64,000 bases of DNA from HGM04593 sp964458275 (GTDB taxonomy: Bacteria; Bacteroidota; Bacteroidia; Bacteroidales; Bacteroidaceae). A program made the translations under genes and the position numbers. How positions within the stretch are numbered: the first letter of the stretch is position 1; every line of letters starts with the position of its first letter. The stretch covers positions 1-64,000 of the forward strand of contig CAYWIE010000005.1 of assembly GCA_964458275.1 (NCBI GenBank). Direction: 5' to 3'. Below, piece after piece: positions 27,691 to 35,134 of the stretch. Below the pieces are notes generated by a model that saw only the letters and a list, made by a program, of their open reading frames with translations, searched no databases and was not told the origin of the DNA.

Positions 27691-29322
27691 TCAGCAATAT
27701 TTGAATCTCTTGATACTGCCTTTCGGAGTCTTTGCAAAAGGTTCTTCGCATAATTCGTATCCCGATATTTGAGAGAATGCGGGCAAGGATGCATTGAGTA
27801 CAACAATATTCTCATCCATAATCCTCTTCACATCCTCTGCTGCAACGTTGTCGGCTGACAGCTGGTCGGCATTGGGAACAATGAGTGCCACAAACTTTTC
27901 GCCACGCTGCACAATCAACGACTCGGCAACATAAGGAAGCACATTGAGCTTAACCTCAATCTCCTCAGGATATACATTCTCGCCATTGCTGCCAAGCAAC
28001 AGGCTCTTGTTGCGTCCAACGAGGAAAAGGCTGTTCTCTTCGTCAATTGTTCCGAGGTCGCCTGTGCGGAACCATCCGTCTTCGGTAAATACCTCTTTGT
28101 CTGCTGCCGGATTCTTGTAATATCCGATAAAGGTATTGCTACCCTTTACAAGAACCTCACCTACAATGTTACGGGGATCGGGAGACTCTATCTTCAACTG
28201 CATGCAATCGACAAGAATACCGCAAGACTTCAGTTTGTAACGTCCCAAGCGTCCCAATGTGATGGTAGGCGCACACTCTGTCATGCCGTATCCGGTTACA
28301 AGAGGAAGGTTGAGCTTCTCGACAAGCATCTTCTCCAACTTTTCGGGGAGAGCTGCACCGCCGGTTACCATAACCTCCACCTTTCTGCCAACGTACTTCA
28401 TCACTTTCTCGCGCAGGATTGCATAAAATTCAGCACTCTCCTTTTCTATTGTGCCGGCATTTTCCGCAAGTATCTCGGCAGAGGTATACTCAATCATCTT
28501 CTTGAGCACCAGAGGCACCATCATAATTACAGAGGGAGCAACCTCTTGCAGGGCATCTTTCAATATTGAAGGCGCGGGGGGGAGACACAGTACGGTAAGA
28601 TGCATACCCAAGCTGAGACATGCTGTCATATCGAACAACATTCCGAAAATGTGCGCGAAAGGCAGTATGCTCAAATATCTGTCGCCTTTTCTGTAAGGGT
28701 AAATCTTGGGGATAAGGTCGACATTGCTGCTGATGTTGCGGACTGTCAGCATTACACCCTTAGGAGTGCCGGTCGAACCTGAAGTATAGTTGATGCAGCA
28801 CAATTCATCCATGCCGCGACGCTGATAGCATACAGAATCGGCATTCCATCCCTGAGGATGAGCCTCGGCAAACAGCTTGTCTGCCTGCATATAAATATCT
28901 GCAAAATTGCCACGGCTTGCCAACAGAGTCATATCAGTCATGTCAATCACGGCTACAAGCTGCTGCATCTCCTCGAAATTCATTCCATCGAATATTCTCT
29001 TTTCTGTAAAAAGAATCTTTGTGTCCGAATGGTTGACCATCAACTGTGTGTCGGCAGGCGTGAAGCCGTTAAATATCTGACAAGAGACGTAACCGCCCGA
29101 TGTTACAGCCATGAATGTAGTCGCCCAATTGCTGCTGCTTTTTGCATTGAGCGATATTTTATCACCACATTTCAGACCGGCCGCCTTCCAAACGAGATGC
29201 ATCTTTTCGATTCGGGCTGCAAGCTCTCCATAAGTGATTGCATCGTTGCGATAATCGTTAAGCGCCGGCATATTCCAGCAACTTTTGACTGACTCTTCAA
29301 ATGTTTCTATAAAGTACTGCAT
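27691..29322 (-). CDS. Long-chain acyl-CoA ligase (AMP-binding enzyme)
   Basis: A 543-residue adenylate-forming enzyme that activates fatty acids to acyl-CoA through acyl-AMP. Core motifs: YTSGSTGTPKGVML (ATP phosphate loop), VTGYGMTECAPTIT (adenine and substrate site), GWFRTGDLGTID (ribose-binding aspartate), and a C-terminal KTPKGSIKRF lysine motif. No transmembrane segment is visible; such enzymes associate peripherally with the membrane. Single gene with a good promoter at 29366-29374. Specificity (chain length, branched or aromatic acid) cannot be read here. Confidence 0.9.
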   Translation of the reverse strand: MQYFIETFEESVKSCWNMPALNDYRNDAITYGELAARIEKMHLVWKAAGLKCGDKISLNAKSSSNWATTFMAVTSGGYVSCQIFNGFTPADTQLMVNHSDTKILFTEKRIFDGMNFEEMQQLVAVIDMTDMTLLASRGNFADIYMQADKLFAEAHPQGWNADSVCYQRRGMDELCCINYTSGSTGTPKGVMLTVRNISSNVDLIPKIYPYRKGDRYLSILPFAHIFGMLFDMTACLSLGMHLTVLCLPPAPSILKDALQEVAPSVIMMVPLVLKKMIEYTSAEILAENAGTIEKESAEFYAILREKVMKYVGRKVEVMVTGGAALPEKLEKMLVEKLNLPLVTGYGMTECAPTITLGRLGRYKLKSCGILVDCMQLKIESPDPRNIVGEVLVKGSNTFIGYYKNPAADKEVFTEDGWFRTGDLGTIDEENSLFLVGRNKSLLLGSNGENVYPEEIEVKLNVLPYVAESLIVQRGEKFVALIVPNADQLSADNVAAEDVKRIMDENIVVLNASLPAFSQISGYELCEEPFAKTPKGSIKRFKYC

Positions 29323-29365
29323 AATACTATTTATTTGGATTTCGCATTGTTTAATAAATTACGTT

Positions 29366-29374
29366 GCAAAGATA
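29366..29374 (-). promoter_or_regulatory. -7 box for the acyl-CoA ligase
   Basis: TATCTTTGC on the minus strand, 43 bp before the start codon. A 7-bp inverted repeat (29393-29399 with 29414-29420) just upstream could be an operator. Confidence 0.6.
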
Positions 29375-29520
29375 TTTCATAGAATCCAATCAATTGCACA
29401 AATTTCGGAAAACTGTGCAATATGGTGGTAAAAATGTTATATATGTGGTAATTTTTGGTATTTTGGGGTAAAATTTTTGTTATTTTTATCACCAACAAGA
29501 CATCATGGCGCATCAAGAAG

Positions 29521-29563
29521 CACAAAAAGCCCGAATCGCGTAATGCGATTCGGGCTTTTTGTG
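29521..29563 (-). terminator. Terminator of groES-groEL
   Basis: A perfect 19-bp stem (29521-29539 with 29545-29563), 5-nt loop, directly after the groEL stop codon on the minus strand. Its arms have A and T runs on both sides. Confidence 0.9.
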
Positions 29564-29574
29564 GTAATAATATA

Positions 29575-31212
29575 TTACATCATGCCACCCATTCCGCCCA
29601 TTCCGGGAGCACCCATAGGCATAGCGGGCTTCTCTTCTTTCTTCTCAACAATCACACATTCTGTGGTGAGGAACATACCTGCGATAGAAGCAGCGTTCTC
29701 AAGTGCCACGCGGGTAACCTTAGCGGGGTCCACCACACCAGCTGCAAGAAGATTTTCATATCTGTCGGCACGGGCATTGTAACCGAAGTCGCCCTCGCCT
29801 TCGCGTACCTTCTGTACAACCACAGCACCCTCTTTGCCTGCATTGGCTACAATCTGACGAAGAGGCTCTTCGATTGCACGCTTAACAATTTCGATACCGG
29901 TCTTCTCGTCGGCATTGACAGCCTCAAGACCTTCGAGAGCATCGATTGCGCGAACATATGTTACACCGCCGCCGGGAACTATACCCTCTTCTATGGCAGC
30001 ACGTGTAGCGCAAAGTGCATCGTCAACGCGGTCTTTCTTCTCCTTCATCTCAACCTCTGAAGCTGCACCTACATAGAGAACAGCAACACCGCCTGAAAGC
30101 TTTGCAAGACGCTCCTGAAGCTTCTCCTTATCATAGTCAGACTTGGTTGTCTCTATCTGAGACTTGATATGAGCGATACGTGTGTCGATAGCGTTCTTGT
30201 CGCCGTTACCGTCTACGATTGTAGTAACCTCTTTGCTTACCGTGATTTTGCCGCAAGAGCCGAGCATTTCGAGAGTAGCCTGCTCAAGTTTGATGCCCTT
30301 CTCTTCTGATACCACAATACCGCCTGTGAGAATCGCAATATCTTCGAGAAGTTCCTTGCGACGGTCGCCGAATCCGGGAGCCTTCACTGCACATATCTTC
30401 AACTGTGAGCGCAGACGGTTAACAACCAATGTTGTAAGAGCCTCGCTGTCTACATCCTCAGCAATGATAAGGAGAGGACGGCCTGTCTGAACGGCTGCTT
30501 CGAGAATGGGAAGCATATCCTTGAGGTTTGAAATCTTCTTGTCGTAGATAAGAACGAAAGGATTCTCCATTTCGCACTCCATCTTCTCTGTATCTGTTAC
30601 GAAATAAGCAGAAAGGTAACCGCGGTCGAACTGCATACCCTCTACAACACCGATTGTCGTATCGCGGCTCTTAGCCTCCTCGATGGTGATTACACCATTC
30701 TTTGAGACCTTGCGCATAGCATCTGCAATGAGCTTGCCAATTTCGCTGTCATTGTTTGCTGAGATAGTTGCAACCTGCTCGATTTTCTCATAGTCGGCAC
30801 CTACATCCTCGCTCTGCTCCTTGATAGAAGAAACAATCTTGCCAACTGCCTTGTCGATACCGCGCTTGAGGTCCATAGGATTTGCACCTGCTGTAACGTT
30901 GCGGAGTCCTTCGCTGATGATTGCCTGCGCAAGCACTGTTGCTGTTGTTGTACCGTCACCTGCATCGTCGCCGGTTTTTGATGCAACAGCCTTAACGAGC
31001 TGTGCTCCGGTATTCATATATGCATCGTCGAGTTCAATCTCCTTTGCCACGGTTACACCGTCTTTTGTAATCTGAGGTGCACCGAACTTTTTCTCGATAA
31101 TCACGTTGCGGCCTTTGGGACCGAGTGTTACCTTTACGGCATTTGCCAATTCATCGACACCCTTCTTCAACTGGTCGCGGGCGTCCATATTAAATAAGAT
31201 TTCTTTTGCCAT
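29575..31212 (-). CDS. groL: Chaperonin GroEL
   Basis: A 545-residue 60-kDa chaperonin subunit that forms the double-ring folding chamber. It begins MAKEILFNMDARDQLKKG, carries the ATP site DGTTTATVLAQAI, the signature AAIEEGIVPGGG, and ends in the usual flexible Gly-Met tail (GMGGMGGMM). Length and ends are canonical, with no gaps. Second gene of the groES-groEL operon, 21 bp after groES. Confidence 0.98.
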   Translation of the reverse strand: MAKEILFNMDARDQLKKGVDELANAVKVTLGPKGRNVIIEKKFGAPQITKDGVTVAKEIELDDAYMNTGAQLVKAVASKTGDDAGDGTTTATVLAQAIISEGLRNVTAGANPMDLKRGIDKAVGKIVSSIKEQSEDVGADYEKIEQVATISANNDSEIGKLIADAMRKVSKNGVITIEEAKSRDTTIGVVEGMQFDRGYLSAYFVTDTEKMECEMENPFVLIYDKKISNLKDMLPILEAAVQTGRPLLIIAEDVDSEALTTLVVNRLRSQLKICAVKAPGFGDRRKELLEDIAILTGGIVVSEEKGIKLEQATLEMLGSCGKITVSKEVTTIVDGNGDKNAIDTRIAHIKSQIETTKSDYDKEKLQERLAKLSGGVAVLYVGAASEVEMKEKKDRVDDALCATRAAIEEGIVPGGGVTYVRAIDALEGLEAVNADEKTGIEIVKRAIEEPLRQIVANAGKEGAVVVQKVREGEGDFGYNARADRYENLLAAGVVDPAKVTRVALENAASIAGMFLTTECVIVEKKEEKPAMPMGAPGMGGMGGMM

Positions 31213-31233
31213 GATTCAAATTATCTATTGATA

Positions 31234-31506
31234 TTATCCTAATATTGCCAATACGTCGCTCTGACGCATAATCAAATATTTAACACCGTCAAGTTCCAAC
31301 TCTGTTCCTGCATATTTGCCATAGAGAACATTATCGCCGGGTTTTACAACCATCTCTTCGTCTTTTGTGCCGTTGCCTGTTGCAACTACTTCACCCTGAA
31401 GAGGTTTCTCTTTTGCTGTGTCGGGGATGATGATACCACCGATTGTCTTTTCCTCTGCTGCCTTGGGCAAGATGAGGACTCTGTCTGCTAAAGGTTTGAT
31501 ATTCAT
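31234..31506 (-). CDS. groS: Co-chaperonin GroES
   Basis: A 90-residue lid protein of the chaperonin. MNIKPLADRVLI, the mobile loop region EEKTIGGIIIPDTAKEKP, and VLYGKYAGTELELDG are typical. First gene of the operon with groEL; a sigma-54-like sequence lies about 75-95 bp upstream of its start codon (see findings). Confidence 0.97.
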   Translation of the reverse strand: MNIKPLADRVLILPKAAEEKTIGGIIIPDTAKEKPLQGEVVATGNGTKDEEMVVKPGDNVLYGKYAGTELELDGVKYLIMRQSDVLAILG

Positions 31507-31580
31507 AATTATAAAATTATTTTGTTATTATATTTCTTTATTTATATAGTCATTGTTGCGTGTTTCATCACATTATTATT

Positions 31581-31600
31581 GTAACGAAAAGCGTGCCAAA
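31581..31600 (-). promoter_or_regulatory. Candidate sigma-54-like promoter of groES-groEL
   Basis: On the minus strand the stretch contains TTGGCACG, a good -24 element, then TCGT at the position of the -12 TTGC, with the correct 10-bp phasing. Leader to the groES ATG would be about 65 nt. The -12 part is imperfect, so this is tentative; no TAnnTTTG box is evident nearby. Confidence 0.35.
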
Positions 31601-31693
31601 ATGTTTGTAACACTGAAAAAGCTGCAAAATAAGACAATGTTGCAAACTTCACATGACATATTGCGCCAAAATGGCAGTCCGTCATATGAAAAA

Positions 31694-31732
31694 CAATGCA
31701 GAAGGCTGCGTTATGCGCAGCCTTCTGCATTG
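31694..31732 (-). terminator. Terminator of the SPOR lipoprotein gene
   Basis: A perfect 17-bp stem (31694-31710 with 31716-31732) followed on the minus strand by TTTTT. Confidence 0.9.
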
Positions 31733-31754
31733 CAAAACTATATTTGCGCAAAGA

Positions 31755-32246
31755 TTACTTGTTGTAGAGCAACCATGCTTTCTGGAAATCAGCATCGCCG
31801 GGATGATTTGCCTTGAACGCTTCGCGAGCATCAGCAGCCTGCTGCTTGTCGTCATAAGAAGCGCACACTACGCGGTACAAGCCGGTTGTGGGATTCTGAA
31901 CTACAAGCGCCTTGTATCCCTCGCCAACAAGTTTCTGACGGAGAGCATCGGCATTTGTCTTTGAAGAGAAACTGCCGCATACTACGCTGAACGCTTTCAA
32001 TGAACCAGCCGCACCTGTTGCAAGTACAACTTTCTCAGAGCGGTAAGTTGCATCGGCTTTGGGTGTTGTGCTGCTTGTAACCGGAGCAATCTCAATAGGA
32101 TCTGAAGCCTGTGATTCACCCTGAACGAGTTCCTGCTGCTTTGCCTGGTCGTAAGCAGTCTTGTAAGCACTCTCTTTCTTGGATTTACATGAGCTGAATG
32201 CAAACAGCATGCAAACGCCAAGTCCTAATACAAAAAACTTTTTCAT
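31755..32246 (-). CDS. SPOR-domain lipoprotein
   Basis: A 163-residue exported lipoprotein. The frame opens at 32288, but the ATG at 32246 starts the signal peptide (MKKFFVLGLGVCML, lipobox AFSSC) and is preferred. A low-complexity linker rich in Gln, Ser and Thr follows, and residues about 88-163 are a SPOR domain (FSVVCGSFSSKTNADALRQKLVGEGYKAL is the first half). SPOR domains bind denuded peptidoglycan glycans at division sites, so a role in the septal envelope is likely. Single gene with its own promoter and terminator. Confidence 0.9.
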   Translation of the reverse strand: MKKFFVLGLGVCMLFAFSSCKSKKESAYKTAYDQAKQQELVQGESQASDPIEIAPVTSSTTPKADATYRSEKVVLATGAAGSLKAFSVVCGSFSSKTNADALRQKLVGEGYKALVVQNPTTGLYRVVCASYDDKQQAADAREAFKANHPGDADFQKAWLLYNK

Positions 32247-32284
32247 CTTATCTATTTTAAATTGTTTGATTATCGGTTTATTTT

Positions 32285-32293
32285 GCAAAAATA
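32285..32293 (-). promoter_or_regulatory. -7 box for the SPOR lipoprotein gene
   Basis: TATTTTTGC on the minus strand, 38 bp before the chosen start; this supports the downstream ATG. Confidence 0.55.
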
Positions 32294-32465
32294 GTCATAA
32301 ACATCAATTTTTCCCAAGAGATTGTGAAACTTTTTTTGTCAGGATTGGAAAGCTGCTTGATTTTTATTGGAAAATATTTCTATATTTGAGGTGAACCTCG
32401 AATATGACTTGCACTCGCTGTGAAAAATATTCAAGTAAACTTGATATTTCTCGCTCGTTTGTTAT

Positions 32466-32474
32466 TATATTTGC
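32466..32474 (+). promoter_or_regulatory. -7 box for the M64 peptidase gene
   Basis: TATATTTGC, 31 bp before the ATG at 32506. Confidence 0.6.
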
Positions 32475-32505
32475 ATAATTATAACACATGCAAACAGTTT
32501 GAATT

Positions 32506-33861
32506 ATGAGAAAAGTATATTTTATTTTTACATTTGCCCTGCTGACATTCACCGGATGTGCCACACAGACAAAGCAAGGCGACTCACCGAAGGATTCATG
32601 CATTATTAAAGAGGTAAAGGATTTCGAGGTAGATTATGACAAATATTTTACCGGAAACACATTGCGTTTCGATTTCCAACATTACGGGAACTGCGACACA
32701 GAAAATTACTCATTCGACGGAATGAAGCACGAAGGAGAGTGGGCCGGCTCACACAAGAGCCTGATAAACCCGTTCGGATACGGCGAACAGCTTTTCCGTA
32801 TCGTCGACACTGAGGAGCAAAAGGTCATTTATCAGAATGGCTACTGTACTCTTTTCAATGAGTGGCAGACCACAGCCGAAGCTCAGAAAACCTCACGTTC
32901 CTACCCCGAAAGCTTGATATTCCCCTGCCCCAAAAAGAACTTTACGGTTGAAATTTATGCACGCAACAAGAAGAGCAAGCTTTTCGAAAAGAAATACTCT
33001 TACGATGCCGACATAAACGACTACAACATAAAGCCATACAAGGCTGAGTATGAGGCACAGGATATACATATCGGTGGCAGCATCGAGCACAGCCTCGACA
33101 TAGTGCTGTTGCCCGACGGATTTACTGCTGAGGAAAAAGAGAAATTCGCAGAAGCATGCAATGCTTGGCGCGATGCACTGTTCGCTTATGAGCCTTTCGC
33201 TTCGGAAAAGCAACGCATCAACATCCGCTCCGTATGGGCACCTTCGAAAGAATCGGGGATAAGCATTCCCGGTAAAGGCGAATGGAAAGAGACACTCCTC
33301 GATTGCCGATTCTACACATTCGGCAGTGAACGTTACCAGATGACAGGCGAATTCCAAAAGGTAAGAGACGTTGCAGCCTCTGCACCTTACGAAGCAATAT
33401 TCATACTCACAAACAGCGACAAATACGGTGGCGGCGGCATCTACAACTACTATGGACTCGGCTCGGCAGGAAAGACCGGCCGCACAGGCGAGGTGTATGT
33501 ACATGAGTTCGGGCACAGTCTTATGGGATTGGGAGACGAATATGTAGAGAAAGGCAACACCGTAAGTGCCCTCTACCCCGCCGACAAGGAACCGTGGGAA
33601 GCTAATCTAACCACATTTGTCGACTTCGACAAAAAATGGAAAGGGATGATTGCAGAGGGTACGCCCTCGCCCACTCCCGTAAACGATTCGCTGTTGCAGC
33701 TGCCCGACACGCAGTGGCCCATAGGCACATACGAGGGAGGCGGCTACCTCGAAAAAGGCATATACCGTCCGTGGCCCAAATGTATGATGAACCAGCTTTA
33801 CAACTTCTGCCCCGTCTGCCAATCGGCTATAAAGAAATATCTCGACTACATCTGCAAATAG
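32506..33861 (+). CDS. M64 family metallopeptidase lipoprotein
   Basis: A 451-residue exported protein with a lipoprotein signal (LLTFTGC, Cys18). The N-terminal ~150 residues are the M64 N-terminal beta domain. The peptidase domain carries the extended zinc motif HEFGHSLMGLGDEY starting at His333, with Glu334 catalytic and His337 the second ligand. The family name comes from an IgA-cleaving enzyme of Clostridium, but relatives in Bacteroidota are common and their substrates are mostly unknown, so IgA cleavage should not be assumed. It is followed 26 bp later by the ATP-grasp-like gene. Confidence 0.88.
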   Translation: MRKVYFIFTFALLTFTGCATQTKQGDSPKDSCIIKEVKDFEVDYDKYFTGNTLRFDFQHYGNCDTENYSFDGMKHEGEWAGSHKSLINPFGYGEQLFRIVDTEEQKVIYQNGYCTLFNEWQTTAEAQKTSRSYPESLIFPCPKKNFTVEIYARNKKSKLFEKKYSYDADINDYNIKPYKAEYEAQDIHIGGSIEHSLDIVLLPDGFTAEEKEKFAEACNAWRDALFAYEPFASEKQRINIRSVWAPSKESGISIPGKGEWKETLLDCRFYTFGSERYQMTGEFQKVRDVAASAPYEAIFILTNSDKYGGGGIYNYYGLGSAGKTGRTGEVYVHEFGHSLMGLGDEYVEKGNTVSALYPADKEPWEANLTTFVDFDKKWKGMIAEGTPSPTPVNDSLLQLPDTQWPIGTYEGGGYLEKGIYRPWPKCMMNQLYNFCPVCQSAIKKYLDYICK

Positions 33862-33887
33862 ACAGGCAACTTTAAGAAGCTGTTCAA

Positions 33888-35060
33888 ATGAGACTGCACA
33901 TCTTCAATCCGCACACCGACCTTGCTCTTGCAAACAACCGCGAGAATTATATGCCGTCGGCAAATGTACGCCGCATGGTGCGCGAACTGGAGATGTTGCC
34001 CATGTGGTTTGCCGACAAGGGAGACTGCATACTTGTATCCGCTCCGGTTGACAGGACATTCGAAGAGAAAATAGAAAAGCTTTTCGGCATAAATGTAAAC
34101 TTCACCGACGAGAGCAAAATCACAGAACAGAACTTTGAGAGCATCGAGCCGTGGGGTTGGGACCCGTCTCTGAGACGGCATTTGCAGAACATAGGCATCG
34201 GCAAGGAACTTTTGCCCACAAACGAGCAACTGAGCAAATACCGCTCACTGTCGGGGCGCGACAAGGATGTAGAGTTGCTGAACGCCATTGCCGACGACGG
34301 AGAACTGTTCCAAGCCTCAATAATAGACCGCATAGAAGATTGCCGCACTTATGCCGCGTCAACCCCCCGTTGCGTATTCAAAGCCCCTTGGTCGGGCAGC
34401 GGCAAAGGGCTCAGATGGTGCTTCGGGCAGTACGATGACAAAAGCGACGGCTGGTGCAAAGGGGTTATCGAGGAACAAGGTTTTCTTGTAGCCAACCCTA
34501 TATATGAAAAGGTACTCGATTTTGCCTTTGAATATTACAGCGACGGAAAAGGAAATACCAAATTCATAGGTTACTCTCTCTTTGAGACAAACAGCAGAGG
34601 AGCCTATCGTGGCAATATATTGCAGAGCCCCGACAAACAACGCGCAACCTTATCAAAATATATACCCACAGAGGCCATTGACCGCACAAGAGAAATTGTC
34701 GGAAAGCAGTTGGCACGTATTTACGGCAGCTACCGGGGATTCTTGGGAGTAGACATGATGGTGTGCAAAAAAGGAGAGAAACACCTCATTCACCCTTGCG
34801 TAGAGGTCAATATGCGAATGAACATGGGAGTATTCTCGGTGATTTTCGCCGAACGCTATCTATCTGAGAAGAGCAGTGCTGCATTTATGATAGAGTATTG
34901 CAACAAAGAGGGCGACACCCATCGCAAGATGAATATGCTCGAAAAGGAGAATCCTCTACGCATAGAATCCGGGAGAATTGAATCCGGAATAATACCCCTC
35001 ATCCCTATAAATCCATCCAACAGCTACACTGCGTATATATGGGCACGGAAACAGTTCTGA
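33888..35060 (+). CDS. Conserved unknown with ATP-grasp-like features
   Basis: A 390-residue cytoplasmic protein that I recognise only as a Bacteroidota family. Residues 1-20 (RLHIFNPHTDLALANN) form an N-terminal block that reads like the beginning of a pre-ATP-grasp domain. FKAPWSGSGKGL (164-175) resembles the flexible glycine loop of ATP-grasp ligases, and the late block HPCVEVNMRMNMG (302-314) matches the metal-binding E-x-N motif of that fold (Glu306, Asn308). If so it would join a carboxylate to an amine or thiol using ATP; the substrate is unknown. It starts 26 bp after the M64 gene, and the spacer contains AGAAGCTGTTCAAATG, whose last three bases are the start codon. Confidence 0.65.
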   Translation: MRLHIFNPHTDLALANNRENYMPSANVRRMVRELEMLPMWFADKGDCILVSAPVDRTFEEKIEKLFGINVNFTDESKITEQNFESIEPWGWDPSLRRHLQNIGIGKELLPTNEQLSKYRSLSGRDKDVELLNAIADDGELFQASIIDRIEDCRTYAASTPRCVFKAPWSGSGKGLRWCFGQYDDKSDGWCKGVIEEQGFLVANPIYEKVLDFAFEYYSDGKGNTKFIGYSLFETNSRGAYRGNILQSPDKQRATLSKYIPTEAIDRTREIVGKQLARIYGSYRGFLGVDMMVCKKGEKHLIHPCVEVNMRMNMGVFSVIFAERYLSEKSSAAFMIEYCNKEGDTHRKMNMLEKENPLRIESGRIESGIIPLIPINPSNSYTAYIWARKQF

Positions 35061-35063
35061 CTC

Positions 35064-35114
35064 CTGCATAAAAAGTTTGCGCCACGGACCCCGTGGCGCA
35101 AACTTTTTATGCAG
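35064..35114. terminator. Bidirectional terminator, 24-bp perfect stem
   Basis: 35064-35087 pairs with 35091-35114 around a 3-nt loop, with A and T runs in the stem. It lies between the ATP-grasp-like gene and the convergent barrel protein. Confidence 0.92.
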
Positions 35115-35134
35115 ATTGTTACAATTCATTGAGT

